A stretch of 64,000 bases of DNA from contig NW_020290005.1 in the NCBI RefSeq assembly GCF_003144195.1, positions 1 to 64,000 on the forward strand, written 5' to 3'. Below are positions 46,457 through 58,802 of the stretch, one piece after another (position 1 is the first letter of the stretch; every line of letters begins with the position of its first letter). Below the pieces are notes generated by a model. It searched no databases, was not told the DNA's origin, and saw only the letters and a program-made list of their open reading frames with translations. The position numbers were made by a program, and so were the translations under genes. This DNA is from Ceraceosorus guamensis. Its lineage: Eukaryota > Basidiomycota > Exobasidiomycetes > Ceraceosorales > Ceraceosoraceae.

Positions 46457-46848
46457 TCTAATTGCACATGCGGTGTACCGTACATACCTGAACCAGTCTT
46501 TGAGTCGTGAGTCTAACGCGTGTCGGTTTTCAAAGTCCCCCGCGCCAATCGTGAAGCAGGCATTTCTCAACCTCCACGTGATGTGTGACACCAGGAAGCC
46601 TGATTGTGGGCCATCAAGCTTTTTTTTTTCCCTCCTCCTAGCGGGAATCGATTTGATCACGCTTGCAACATGCGGCATGCACACAGCACCGATTCCGACA
46701 CAATAATAGTTTGAAGTCACTCATCACTCGTGACCGCTCCGCTTGAAGACGGCATTCCCTATCCAAAGCTTCGTCTTCGCTTTGAGCCTGGCAGAAGCGA
46801 TCCTCCCTCGAACCGCCAGCCGAAGTTTGGCCTAGATTGACGAAGCTA

Positions 46849-49272
46849 ATGCGAGCAATCCGGCTGCTAAGAGCCTCGCTACCGGTGCACAGCTCCCAGG
46901 CCACCCTCGGCCTCAGCCGCCGAGCCTCTCCTCCCTTGTCTGCACGGAGCTCGCGCAGAATGTCTTCAATCACACCGGTCAGACTTGATGTCAAGCCAAT
47001 GACGAGCATCAGTGGAGAGCACTCCGAATCTGTAGGGGGTTCATCCGTAGCACAGCCAAGCATTTCGAACATCGACGCCTCTAGTGATTGCGGCCCCCTG
47101 GAACGCAAGCGAAAGTCCTCACGTTCGCCCTCTCCTTTCGCAGCGAGAGACGCAATCAAGCTGAGCGAGGAGGCTGAAGCAGGCCCTTCTCGACCACTGC
47201 CCTCCAAACAAGCTCGTCCAGACGGCCAGCAATCAGCGCAAGAGAGAAACAAAGCTAAGAAGCGTCAAAAAGCGTTGAGGAAACAATGGGCTGAGCAGGT
47301 CGCCAAGACTGGAGAAAAGCCGATTCATCATGATATCGTGGAGATGCTTGGAGCGGACCTTGTCGAGCGGCTTATCAAAGAAGGCAAAGAATTTGAGGAG
47401 AGAATGGACAGGAAGGAGTATACACTGACAATCGATAGGCTCAGCTCTTATGGTCAGTACGTCGCTCGAGCCTGTCGTCATAATCACTTCGACAGCAAAA
47501 TTGTCCTCCTGACGTCCAGAGCAGCTGAACAATATATCCGTTTCGACTGCTGTGCGATTCAGGCGAGGGGCTAGCAATATCACCGGATGGGGACTGGGTG
47601 ATCGCGATTCCACATGCGTTGCCTGGGGAGCTTGTTCGAGCTTACGTCTTTGGTAACGAGCGTGAGTCGCTCACAGCCCAGTCTGCATGTGCTTTGATCC
47701 GAGGCTCATACCGAGCAAGCCATGTGCGCGTTGGACAGGGCTGTATGCCAAGGCACGCCTTGTCGAAGTGGTCGAACGCGCACCTCTCCGGCAAGAAGCA
47801 GCTTGCCAGTACTTCAAGTCGTGCGCGGGTTGTCAATATCAGGTGCGTTTGGCTAAGTGCAGACTGTGATTCATTACGGCAATCGTCATCTCACACGAGG
47901 GTCTCTGATGTCATGTAGCATCTTGGCTACGACGAGCAGCTTCGCATCAAGCGAGATGTCATCATCAAGGCTTACAAGCATTTCTCCAGTGAGTGAGCGG
48001 TGAAGACGTCCCTAGGAAGCTTCTCCACGCACTGAAGCTCCTGCATCACCAACAGATCTACCGCCGGATCTCATCCCCGACATAGCACCTACTCTACCCT
48101 CACCAGAACAATTTGGCTACCGAACAAAACTCACGCCGCACTTTGAGCTGCCTTTTCAAATTCGAGCGTTTCATCGGAGCAAGGGCAAGAAATCATTGCC
48201 TGCCGTCCAGCCAGAGCTGCAGATCGGCTTTGACCGCATTGACGGGCCAGGTGTTCTGGACATCGAAGAGTGTCCGCTGGCGACTCGCGTCATCAACGAA
48301 GCTCTGCCTGACGCTCGTCAAGGTGTCAAATCGTGAGTGCTTTGGCTGCATCGCCGATGCGTCCCCAATGCTCAGCATGCGACTGTCACAGGAACATTTC
48401 GAGCTTCAAGAATGGAGCGACTCTTCTGCTTCGGGACTCCTTGCGCTCCCATGACCCTGAAGATGTGGCCTGCGAAGTCGTCAGAGATCACAACGCAAGT
48501 GTGCGCGAGCGTGTAGATAGCATGAAGTTCGAGAATCCTGCAGGTGCGTGCCTCGTGCAGGTGCTATGAACGCAACTGAGAAGCCGCTGATGCAACTTCT
48601 TGCCGCCCCCTTGCGTCACAGGCGCATTCTGGCAGAATAATCGCTCCATCCTTCCGTCGGTCATCGCGTACGTTAGACAAGCGATTGTGGACCATCCTCC
48701 AGCGCCTTGGTCGGACGACTCGAAAAGATACCTTGTCGACACGTACTGCGGGTCCGGCTTCTTTGCGCTGTGTTTGGCGGATCTTTTCGAAAAGGTATCG
48801 GGTGTGGAGCTTTCGAAGGATAGCATCAAGTATGCAAAAACGAACGTGAAGCTGAATGGAATCAAGAATGCCGACTTTCTGGCCGGCAGCGCTGAAAACA
48901 TCTTCTCTGTGAGTCTTGCACATCATTACACATGGGCGAGGCAGACTTTTGCTGAAGCCGACGCGTCTTTGCTGCTTATTCTCGCAGCAAATCAGCTTTC
49001 CATCCCATATGACGACCGTGGTGATAGATCCGCCCAGGCGAGGCTGCGATGTGCCCTTCCTGGAGCAGCTGCGCAAGCTCAGCCCTCACCTCATCGTCTA
49101 CGTATCTTGCAACGTCCACACTCAAGCTAGAGACATCGGATGGCTGCTCGAGGCGGATCCTGACTACAAGATCGTCTCGATACGAGGGGCCGACTTCTTC
49201 CCACAAAGTCATCACGTTGAGAGCATTGCGGTGCTTCACAAGCCAAACAAGCCGGCAGGCCCGCCGTCGTAG
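46849..49272 (+). CDS. TRM2: tRNA (uracil-5-)-methyltransferase TRM2
   Basis: An S-adenosylmethionine-dependent methyltransferase making m5U54 (ribothymidine) in the tRNA T-loop. Eight exons (46849-47452, 47563-47661, 47739-47842, 47919-47988, 48056-48332, 48392-48543, 48622-48908, 48988-49272) give 625 residues. All phases close; the first donor is GTCAGT. A TRAM-like segment begins GEGLAISPDGDWVIAIPHALPGE; the cysteine cluster is C257, C263 and C266. The SAM motif is TYCGSGFF (476-483), the catalytic-loop DPPRRG is at 545-550 and the nucleophile is C572 in YVSCN. Residues 1-37 (MRAIRLLRASLPVHSS...) are Arg/Ser-rich without acids, like a mitochondrial presequence. A second ATG at 46960 (residue 38, MSSITP) could start a cytosolic/nuclear form. 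Confidence 0.9.
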
Positions 49273-49519
49273 GGCCCCAGGTGAGGCCATCGAATCGGCA
49301 TGCGCGCTCGATGTTCATCTTTTCCAAGAAAAAGGCAGATCGCTCAATCAGGTGGGAGCCACGGGCACGCGCTGCTCGGTCTTGTAAACGGGCAATTTCA
49401 ATTGCATACAGTGATTGCAGGCGCTCATTCCAGGCACGGCCGCATCGTACAGACACTGGCTCTCATCAGCAACATTGAAAGCCGCGCAAAGTCTGGAACG
49501 GCGAAGTACCCCGAGCGGC

Positions 49520-50491
49520 TTAGAGGACTGGGTAGTGCTTCTCAATGTCTTCTAACAGTCCAATCTGAGTGGGCTTCCAGCCATAAGTAACGCCGGAGTA
49601 TTGCGACGAGATTGGGTTGTCCTTGGCGACAAAGTACTGGAACATGCTGTAGTGCGCTGCGAAAGCATCGCCTTCGAGCGAGACCACTGGGAGACTGTTC
49701 TTCTTGCCGATAGCGCCAGCAATGTCCTTGAAAGCAACGCTCTGCTCTCCGACGGCATGGGCGCGCTTGGCAGGATGAGGCGCAAAGGTCGTTTGTCCAG
49801 ATTCCACCTTGGCGCACTCCACCTCTACGATGCGCCTGTAAAGAGCTGCGGCGTCTTTGACGTGCACGGCGTTCCAGCGGTTCTGGCCCTCGCCGGCATA
49901 AGCTGCCTGGCCTTTCTCCTTGCACATCTTCGTGATGATGTGGATGAAACCTTGCTTATCTTCTTGCCCGCTGTGCACGCTGGGCGAAAGACGGACAATG
50001 ATGGTGTTCACACCGTGTCGCTCAGCCAGAGCGTCGGAGAGCTCCTCTGAATGCTTCCTGGGCGTGGGGGAATTAGCTTCGAAAGCATCGCTCTCTTTGC
50101 CCGGCTGGAGTTTGCCATCGCTACCGGATGTGGGCGTGATGAGCATCGTTCCAGAGGTGACGACGAAAGGTTTGCTAGATTTGAGCTCTGCAAGTCGATG
50201 ACCGATCGCTTCGATGACTTTTCTGTCCATCTCGCAACTAGCCACAAAGTTGCTCCAGTTGTGATCAAATGCCGTATGGATGATGGCATCGATGGAAGGA
50301 TCGGCTGCTGCGGTCTTGAGCGCTTCTAGATTCGTCAAGTCTCCTGGATGAATGGAACAGCCGGAGGCTTTCAATTTGGCGTGAGATGTCTCGTTGCGGG
50401 AAAGAGCTAGCACGCTGTGCCCGGCCGCGAGTAGCTCTGGGACTATGTGACGACCTACAAGGCCGGTGCCTCCAGTCAGAAAGACGCGCAT
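49520..50491 (-). CDS. NAD(P)-dependent extended SDR, epimerase/dehydratase type
   Basis: A single-exon gene of 323 residues encoding a Rossmann-fold short-chain dehydrogenase/reductase of the NAD-dependent epimerase/dehydratase group. The nucleotide-binding motif TGGTGLVG is at residues 6-13, then DL after a strand (SIHPGDL) and the IIHTAF strand. A catalytic Ser/Thr region is VVTSGTMLI. A canonical YxxxK is not obvious at the usual place (PRKHSEELSDAL), so it is probably an atypical SDR like plant and fungal NAD-binding oxidoreductases acting on unknown substrates. RLSPSVHSGQ and NRWNAVHVKDAA are typical later blocks. The start at 50491 begins directly with the beta-strand MRVFLTGG, so nothing is missing at the N-terminus. 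It converges on TRM2 with 247 bp between stops. Confidence 0.88.
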   Translation of the reverse strand: MRVFLTGGTGLVGRHIVPELLAAGHSVLALSRNETSHAKLKASGCSIHPGDLTNLEALKTAAADPSIDAIIHTAFDHNWSNFVASCEMDRKVIEAIGHRLAELKSSKPFVVTSGTMLITPTSGSDGKLQPGKESDAFEANSPTPRKHSEELSDALAERHGVNTIIVRLSPSVHSGQEDKQGFIHIITKMCKEKGQAAYAGEGQNRWNAVHVKDAAALYRRIVEVECAKVESGQTTFAPHPAKRAHAVGEQSVAFKDIAGAIGKKNSLPVVSLEGDAFAAHYSMFQYFVAKDNPISSQYSGVTYGWKPTQIGLLEDIEKHYPVL

Positions 50492-51922
50492 GGTTGGAAT
50501 TGGAATGGTTGAAGAGTAGGAACGTTTGGGCTGTGCAGCGATGCGAGGTGAGATGCGGAATAGTGCAGTGTAGCGCAGTGTGATGGGTGGTAAGGGAATT
50601 GTCGAATCTGGAAGCTCAGACTGGTGTCTTTATAGCCTTCAACGGAGCGCTGAGCATGACTTGCCGCTCAATGTGCTGTGCTTCTCGAGACTCGCAAGCC
50701 TTGCTAGCAAGCAGGGCATACCTCTTCACCATTGCACAACGCAGATGCTGACCGGCGGCTCACCTTCACCAATGCTATTCTGCGAATGGAAGGGTGAGCT
50801 CACCTCGATGGAAGGCGGTACGACAAAAGACGCGAATCAGCAGGCCAAAAGTCCCACCGAAACGCCGCCCGGTCCTACCTGTAAGCTGCCATGCTGTACC
50901 ACCTGGGGATCACACAGGTGTAACCATCACAACAATCACATCAGAAATCTGCGATTCCTGCGCTCGTATCTGTCTCGCGAGCCGAGCGATCCTGCTTTCA
51001 CAGTATCAATGCGCGTCGCTCGATAGGCGTCGAACGTGAACCTGATGAAGGTGTTGGCTGCTATGCACAAGAGGCCTTGCGGGACGCGCGTGGCTCAGCT
51101 GATGTGAGCTTACAGGCCGAGTGGTGAGTTGGATGACTCAGGCTGCTAGTTGGATGACTCAGGCTGCTGGATACGCAGCTGCCGCTGGGAAAAGCGAGTC
51201 TGGCGCCGCCGGCCCTTTCGAGGCGCGCATCAACTAGTCTAGTAGTGAATACTATATTAAAACTTGATTAACGCGCTTGTGTACAGCTGCTGTCGGAGCA
51301 TCAGAAGGTGTGGGTAAGCACGTGATCCCACTTTCGATCACCCTCACGCAGCCAGCACGAGAGATCACATGATCCAGACACCCGCGCGTGTCCCTGCAGG
51401 ATTGGGATTCGGATTCAAATTCTTGATTATGATTCGGATTCTTGATTGAAGCAACACACCTTTGTGGTGACCAAGATGATTCTTGATTCAAGATTGTAAT
51501 TGGAGCTTTCTGACACCCATATATAGCAGGAGTATATAGCAGGAGTCACGAGTACCAGTCGCAATTCGAGGGCACAGATCCGACATTCGGACTCACTCAG
51601 TCGGGTTCTGGAGCACCTGATGGAAAGCCACGTTGGTTGTCCATGTTATTCGTGATCAAGGCGCAGTCGGAGAATCTCTTCACGGTCACACGCAGGGAAA
51701 TTCGGAAATTGAAGCTGTGCACCCGTCGTCGGACTACAACTTGCTCAACGCAGAGCGTTACCCAGGCAGAGGGACTGAAGCTTACGAGCAACAGCGCCGA
51801 GCGAAAGGTCGTAGGGTTGATCTAGCGGACATCAGCCACGCTGTGCAATCCCAACTGAACTTTGTAGCGCATACACACTACCTACGATCACGCTTCGTGT
51901 CATCCCAGCCAATCGAACCAAC
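50492..51922. promoter_or_regulatory. Divergent intergenic with short repeats
   Basis: 1.4 kb between the divergent SDR and tRNase Z genes. It has the 21-bp duplication at 51127-51168, an A/T-rich block near 51241-51275, and GATTCGGATTC/GATTCTTGATT motif copies at 51407-51500. A direct repeat ATATAGCAGGAGT (about 51522-51547) includes two TATA-like words some 380-400 bp before the tRNase Z start. Confidence 0.4.
51127..51168. repeat. Perfect 21-bp tandem duplication
   Basis: The unit AGTTGGATGACTCAGGCTGCT occurs at 51127-51147 and again, unchanged, at 51148-51168. It contains TGACTCA, the AP-1/Gcn4 consensus core, so two such sites sit 21 bp (two helical turns) apart. The perfect match suggests a recent duplication. 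Confidence 0.9.
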
Positions 51923-54140
51923 ATGGCGGCACACTTGCAGCTCCGTTTCCTGGGGACTTCCAGCGCTGCCAGCCCTTCTCGTAACGTCTCCAGGTGAGCG
52001 ACGAATGCGCACGCACGAGGGCGGCTAGACGTCGACAGGGGCGCACAACATAGCTCAATCGTCTTTCTCATCGATGATTTGCGCTCAGCATGCTTGTTCG
52101 CATCGGTCAGCAGACGGTGATGATGTGAGCAATTCTTAGTGTGCCTCAATGCGCGCACGCCACAATCAGCTCATGACGTTACGGCGATGAACGCCGATGG
52201 CTTTTTCAGAGACTGTGGAGACGGAACGCATCGACAATTGCTGGATCGTAGGTTGGGCAATCAAGACATCAAGCTCTCTTCTCTCCGACACATTCTAATC
52301 ACCCACCTGCACGCGGATCGTGAGTCTCGCACTCTGGTTGAGCTGACTCAAGAGACGGAGTCTGACGTTTGCGACTTGCAGACGTGCTCGGACTCGTTCC
52401 ACTCATCATGGCTATCATGGGTCCGCCTGCGCCTGACCAAGGCGGTGGCGGCGTCACCGCTACCACGTCCGCAGAACCAGCTTCCAGAAACGTGAGTCCG
52501 AGGCGATTTAGCAATCAAGAAACACGTGATGAGGTCGCTAACCTCTTCAGGACCTCTTCAAAGCCTCGCCTCGAAATATACGGCCCGTGCGGCTTGAGAT
52601 CATTGATTCGCACCACGCTCATGATGACTTACGCCAATCTTTCGCTGCCCTATGTCGTGCACGAGCTGCTTTGGCCCCATGAGTACGCCACAGATCATGC
52701 GCAGTCTGCAGACGCGCCATTGCCAAGCTTCAATGTCGAGCACAATGCGTCGGGACAGTCATCGGAACAGTTCATTGGAGCTGTTCAAGGACCTGCTCGA
52801 TGTGTTCCTGTGGTCCCGCCAGGAGAGATGGAGTTGCCTGGTATGGACTTTCGACTTGACGAAGCAAGCGCGTGAGTCGCTTTGCAAGCATCTCTTCCCC
52901 CGTCCGGATGCTGATCCATGATGCCTTTGCAGGACTTGGCCCGACTTTCTTCAAGTTGGAGGGCAAATGGTCAGCGCCGCACCCCTTTTGCATCGCTGCC
53001 CTTGCATAGGCTACGTCTTTAGAGAACTACCAGTGGCTACGCCATTGGACCCCTCGATTCCAGAGCTCATCAATTCGCAGGCTGATGCTCTGTACAAGGA
53101 AAGGGGCATCCGTCATCCTCTGTCCCTTTTGGGTAGATTAGTCAAGGCTCGCGAGTCGGTAGAGCTCCCTGACGGCACTTTACTCCAGCCGCCTGAGCTT
53201 TACGATACCGGTAGGAAGATGGTTATTCTGGGCGACACGTTTGATGCGACGGGGGGACTTGCGGACCGAACTGTAGAGGGCCCAGATGTGGATGACGATG
53301 GGACCCGGTCTAAATGGCTAAGGGGTATGGTCGGGCTCGCGATGGACGCGTCGGTCTTGGTGCACGAATCCACCAATATCGCTTTGCCCGCATCCTTGAC
53401 TAGCAGCAAATCCATCGACTCACGCGAAGCGGTCCGAGCCAAGGCCATCTTGAGGGGCCATTCCACTCCTCAAGTAGCCGGAAGCTTTGCAGGCAAGATC
53501 CGCGCTAGACATCTCCTCATGAATCATTTCAGTGTTAGATACCCCGCTCCAACGGACGCTAGACTCTTGGAAGGAGCGGACGACAGCGGGAGAAGCCATG
53601 TGAATGTGGAAAGAACGGCAGTGATGCAAGAATTTGAGGATCAAGCGGTGAGTTTTGTCCTTTCGCTCAGAGAGTTGCTGCATCTCATGTTGGCTGGCTC
53701 TGCTGCCTGCTCACCCCTCTCGTCAGACCGAAGCTTGGCTTAACGCTTTAGGCGAGCACGCACACGAGGTCCAGCCGAGCAGAGCAATAGCAACATATGA
53801 CGGCTGCGTATTTGACGTTCCACCACCATTGCAGGAGCAAATAGAGCAAGCAGGCCGCTCTAGCCCTCTGCCCTCCTCGAGTCGTAATTCGAGCGCATTG
53901 AACAGACACGGACGTGCACCTCGGGGTCCGCCTCGTCGACAGGGATCTTCAGCCACGCTGGCGAGTCAGCATCAAGATGTGCACGAGCAGCAGGACGGAA
54001 GGAGTAGCTCAATGAGCGTTGGTCATCCTTATGCGTCGGCTAGAAGGTCGACGAGAGGGCGCGGAAGGGGTCAAAACCATGACTCTAGAAGACACACGAG
54101 GGATGTCTTCGAGGGTCACGTGCGTGATCCTCACAACTAA
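51923..54140 (+). CDS. tRNase Z, short-form metallo-beta-lactamase type
   Basis: A zinc endonuclease that removes tRNA 3' trailers. Exons: 51923-51993, 52039-52116 (3' end uncertain), 52210-52319, 52382-52871, 52933-53647 and 53727-54140, giving about 625 residues. The N-terminus LRFLGTSSAASPSRNVS is typical. DCGDGTHRQLL precedes the zinc motif HLHADH (H82, H84, D86, H87; the last His is split by an intron). VVILGDTFDATGG, VLVHEST, RGHSTPQVAGSFA and LLMNHFSVRY are later metal and phosphodiesterase blocks. Short tRNase Z enzymes are normally 300-360 residues. Here a long loop after the zinc motif and a 137-residue basic tail (RAPRGPPRRQG, RRSTRGRGRGQ) are additional. The RG-rich tail may bind RNA. 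The join between exons 2 and 3 places SRR before DCGDGT and may be misplaced. Confidence 0.82.
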
Positions 54141-57100
54141 CAATGGACGAATTGATGCGAAACTGTGCAACACTCGATCACCTTGGTTGCAATATCCAGC
54201 ACCCATGTATCGCGAGCTTCGACGGAGGCCTCGACACCTTGCAGACGTTCTTGACGAGGAACCTTCGCCTCAGACAGACTGCAGTCCTGTGGTGGAGCTG
54301 CTTGTGGTGCGTCACTGGCGTTAGTGATCTTGTCATCTTGGCGTCAGACACTCGACGATTTGTGTGGCGTACGACTTGAACCTCGTCCCACCAACAATGC
54401 GGAGGAACAGTTGGTGTGTAGAGAGCAGGCAAGCAAGTGCCGACCTTCAATTCCGACTCGGTCAGATCGCAGGCTCGGTGATACGGTAAATGCGACGCCC
54501 CGCTTTGATAGGTCGGGGCTCATGAGAAGAGCACTTCGGAGTCCGCGGCAAGCTTGCTGCTCATACCAACGACCCGCTCCAGCCTCGAAGAGGCACGTTG
54601 TGACCCTTCAGGAACAAATGGCTTTGGTGCTGCAATTGGTTTGCCCGCCACGCAATTTGTGTGGCTTTTATGTGTCAATGCGCGATCATTGCTTGGTCTG
54701 TATTGACGATCGGCTGAAACTTGAGTTGCGAATCGACTACGGTCTCTCCTTTGCCCTTTCAACCAGCCCTTGTGGAGGACGGGTGACCCCCTGCGTCGAC
54801 TCAAATAATCCCTTCGTTCGAGGTACAGATCTTTGAAGCCTTCCGGCCAAAGCTCGGCCAGCTTTGGCTGGGTTTGAAGTGACTAATCGGTTCGTCGGAG
54901 TGCGGCGGCTTTTTTGGTTGTTGCCGTGCTCGATGCGCATGCTGGAGCTCTCGAGCTGACTTATTGAAGGTGTGCATGTGCTCCCTGTAGCGAGATGCCA
55001 AGCTGGTGGAACTGCTTCGTCTCCTTCACTCCGTGACTCCGCTTCATAGCAAATCTTGTTCAATCGGATGCGGACTGCAAAAGAAAAGGTACGACGTCCG
55101 ATGAAACACATGTTTCCCCGTGAACGGAGACATGGGCAACTCATTGATTGCCTGCTCGACGTGAAGGTTTGCCCGCTTCTTCTCGCACCGAGCTGCTGCA
55201 AAGCACAAAGCCACCTACGTTCTCCGCAACAACTCCGCTCGCTCTCGCAGCAGCACACTTTTCGATCCGGCTACTTTGCCGTACCACTCTCGTGACGTTG
55301 CGAGATCGCGGTCACTCTTGTGCAAGACACGTATCATGAACGGCAATCGATATGCACAGTGCCCGGATCTCCATACACAGCAAACAAGAATTAACAAGGT
55401 TTTTTTTTTTTCTTTTTCTTTTTTCTTTTTTTTTGAAGACTGCCTTCAAAGCATCAGTCTGATCGCCGTTGGTCGCCGACATCATTTGGCGGGCCAACTA
55501 TTCACCGATCATTGCTACCTTGCCGCTTCTTTCGGGCACGATGATGTTTCGTTGGAGGCTCAGAGAAGCGGACAAATGCTCAAGTCCTCGCCCTCAGCAC
55601 GCCTGGCATGACGCAGAAAAGGCGACGACTAGTTGGTGCGCTGGTTGCTATGAGTGGCTTGCAGCGGCTACTCGTCAGTCAGAAAATGCTAGTGGAGGCC
55701 AGGAGATTTGCGTCTGTGTAATTGAGGATATGCCTTCTTGGTTAAAAGTTGAGTGAGACGAGTATGCTGATGATGATCGTGAGTATCGGGTGAGGAGAGG
55801 ATGTGTTGTTGACTTCGATGCAGACAGCGCTGCAGGTCCCATGTGAAACACGTGTCAGAGTTGAAGAAGCGCGGCTTGCCGCGGCCTCGGGCCAGCAACT
55901 CAATCGTGAATTAAGTCCGTCGGAAGAGGAAATGTCACGATTGCGCAAAGGCTCATCCCTGCGAACGCCGGCCGCGAGACGCTGTCAGCACAGCATCCCA
56001 TCATGCAAGGTAAGCAGCACCGCGTCATGCTGACACTCTGACCGACTGCACTACTCACCAGCACATCCGCACCGCCGCGACATGAAGCTTTGAGGTGCGT
56101 TCCTGCCGCCTGCTGTTCACGCTAAGCAGAGCTGCTCAGCTCTGCTGCGCGCATCCGTGGACAGTCAAAAGTCGAGCTAGCGCGCCAAGCGCGCGGGCCT
56201 TGCACAGCAGTCGTGAGTCATGAGTCACGAGTCCCTCTCTTCGATGGGTACAGCACATGCCCATCCTTACCAGACTCGGTCGAGCGCATTGCAAATATAC
56301 ATCTTGGGGACAGGTGCTGCGTAAGTGGCGGAGCAATTTCAGCAGGGTTGCGACATGCTTTGCAAGAATGGGTGCGCGATCGTGAGGTCTTTCTGCTTCT
56401 TCTCGAGTGACTCAAGACTGCCCGCGCTGCTGACGCTCATCATGTTATGTAGCAGCAGCGCGCAATATCTCGCCCGAACCTCTGCTGACATACTTCATCC
56501 GAGCTTGACCATGCCGCGCGATATGGCTCGAGCGGCGAGCAGGGCAGGGCCGAGAGAGTCTTGAGTGTTAGAGACGAGAATCCCTATGGCCACTGTTACC
56601 TTTGGCCACGTGCCTGCTGTGGATTGTGTGAGCGAGAGCTCACCTTTTGTTGGGAATTCTTGGTCCTGGAATGCTGCGCCTTATTGATCAGACTCCATCG
56701 GCTTCGACCATGGTGTATCGGGCGGATCGGACCATGCACCGCCTAACAACGGCTCGGAGATTAGGCTAGTGGACCCACCAGAACTTGAACGCGCGCACTT
56801 GTATCGCTCGGATGTGCCTGATGCATGCATATCGGCCGGCGACCTGGGCTGGCTGAGTCTCATTCTCTTGCCCAAGGATTCGGCTGAAAACTGGAACACT
56901 GACTGCTGCATGCTGCTCAAGTCGGCTGAAGCCTTGGAAGCGAACCGACTCATCTCACATGCACGACGACTGATACTCGCGTGGCGACTGCTCTCTCACG
57001 GACTGTTGAGCATGCTGACTGCTCGGACCGTTCCATGGCGATGTTTTGTGGCTGATGTGGAGCAGACTGGTATACGTGTACAGCATCGAAAGAGCCGCGA

Positions 57101-58802
57101 CTCGCGAGTCATTCATGCCGCGGGGTGAGCCAGTCATCGTGCTCGGGCACACCACGCAAGGCGTGGAGTAAGACAGCTGAGCTTGCAGCATTCAAGCATG
57201 AACGAGTCATATCATGCGGCGTACACAGCCAGCAGCAGGCGTCCGACTGACTGCTGCTGCTACTGCTGCCTTTACGCATCCCAACTCGCTCGCGTGTATA
57301 GTGACTGCGATGCATGCAGTTCTCTGCAGGGCACGGCACGAGCACCACCAGCATCAGGGCAACAGCTATCACTGCATGCATGCCCATGTCACTCGCGATT
57401 GCACATTCTCCGCGGGAAGCCATGTCATCACCACCGCGCGCGCGGCTCACCGGCTCCTTGCTATTCACCCGATGGAGTATGTGTGCCCAAGGCCGAACTC
57501 AGCGGTTAGGACCGAAAAAACGCGATTCAGCCTCAATTTTGAATGACACACTTTGCTTTTGCTCAGGCATCAGCATGACACCTCTTCGGGCGAGCATGTG
57601 CTGCTGCTGCTATATGCCGCGACTGAGACGCTTTGCTGCTAAGCGCAGACATCAGACATTTGGACTGTGTGATTACTTCGTTCGGCATGAAGAAAGTACC
57701 TGCGGTCACTAGAGCACCCCGCTCGCGACGTCTTACCGTCAAAGCGCGGCTGCGGGCAGCCGTACCGGAAAGGATACTTAAACCGAAGGTCGTGCTCTCT
57801 CGGCAAAGCCATGCGCTGTAACGCCTCTACAAGAATCCACCCTCGACTTAATAATCTTGTTGCACCTCACAACACTCTCTGTCTTCGATCTTGGCACCAT
57901 CCGCTACGCCAACCTCATCGGTCACAAGCATCCATCCGCGGTCATACTCCCCCCGGCACTGTCAGTCCCTGCGACGGTCGCGATCCGGCAGCTGTTGGCC
58001 GGAACATTGACAGCAGCAACACGCTGACAAAATAAAAGCTTCTTCACTCGTGACTCTCAGCCCGCTTCATCATATTGCCGGCCAATCCTGCCTCCCGAAC
58101 AACGTCACCGCGGCACCTCATTTGCATGGGGCCAAGCTTCTGCTGGGTCAATCTGCGACACAATATATATGTGACGCCAACGTCCGCGGAGCACGTCACA
58201 ACCCGCCACAGCTAGGAACATCTGCTGCTGCTGCCTATACACTCGGTTTTAAGACTTCACGTATACGAGCGAGGCTGTCGACCGCAATCGTCGAGCCTTG
58301 TTCGCCTCTGCATACACGCGTGCACCCAAGTCTCCATCTGGAACACTCTTCTTCGTGATTTCACTCGTCTGTCGCGCCGAACAGGGGCTTGATTGAATCA
58401 GCCCGCGGTTACAGCGGCATATCACGGTCTGACATTACGAGTGGTAGCTGTGTCGACAAGGAATACACGGAAAGCCACGTACCCTGACCTTGCTCTTGGT
58501 ACCTTATATACTCTGCCAAGGATCTCCGCCGGATCAGCAAACTTGTTCTGCCTGCTCCTGGCTACGCTTTGCCCACAAGTGACGCAAGAGCGACGAGTAT
58601 CGCAAATTCAATTCTCGGCCCTTCCGATCACCTGAACACGCGCGCGGCTCTTCAGGCAAGATTGCTAGCTCATCAGCCGAGCTTTGGGTGTAAGTGGATC
58701 GAACCTTCGTCTTTTTTCTGAGCCCGGAAGGTACTTATACAGCAAAGCTCACACCACAAACCCGTTGGCCTTGCTCATCCGCTAGTTCATTGTTCCTCAG
58801 CT
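54141..58802. other. 4.7 kb gene-poor stretch
   Basis: No domain-bearing frame was found. It holds a pyrimidine tract at 55400-55434, dispersed GAGTC motifs (56212-56232), and several short frames on both strands, for example 56681-56953 minus (MSRFASKASADLSSMQQ) and 56769-57128 plus, which overlap and cannot both be real. The right end should contain the promoter of the gene at 58803. Confidence 0.5.
55400..55434. repeat. T-rich tract
   Basis: 35 bases of T interrupted by three single C residues. It could be a degraded poly-A/T tail of a retrocopy, but no flanking duplication was seen. Confidence 0.8.

Larger units (their letters stand above)
45564..46848. promoter_or_regulatory. Divergent HEM3/TRM2 intergenic region
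   Basis: 1.28 kb between divergent genes. It contains a (CTG)6 run at 45870-45887 and a cluster of GATTCGTGATT/AATCACGAATT copies at 46386-46456, including a CCAAT box (GACCAATCACAATCG, about 46429-46443). More copies lie at 46500-46515. Haem genes are often CCAAT/HAP-regulated, but the box here is embedded in the repeat, so this is weak. Confidence 0.4.

Noticed and set aside
52492-52550. Intron inside the tRNase Z exon at 52382-52871 (GTGAGT at 52492, CAG before 52551)
   Set aside because: The frame is open straight through, and removing this segment would shift the frame of the well-supported LEIYGPCGL block.
55400-55434. T-rich tract as a poly-A tail of a retroposed element
   Set aside because: No target-site duplication or element body was recognised next to it; it may be simple sequence.
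54141-58802. Several 60-170 codon frames, e.g. 54324-54836, 56681-56953 and 56769-57128
   Set aside because: They overlap on opposite strands, lack domains and splice partners, and have composition like surrounding DNA.
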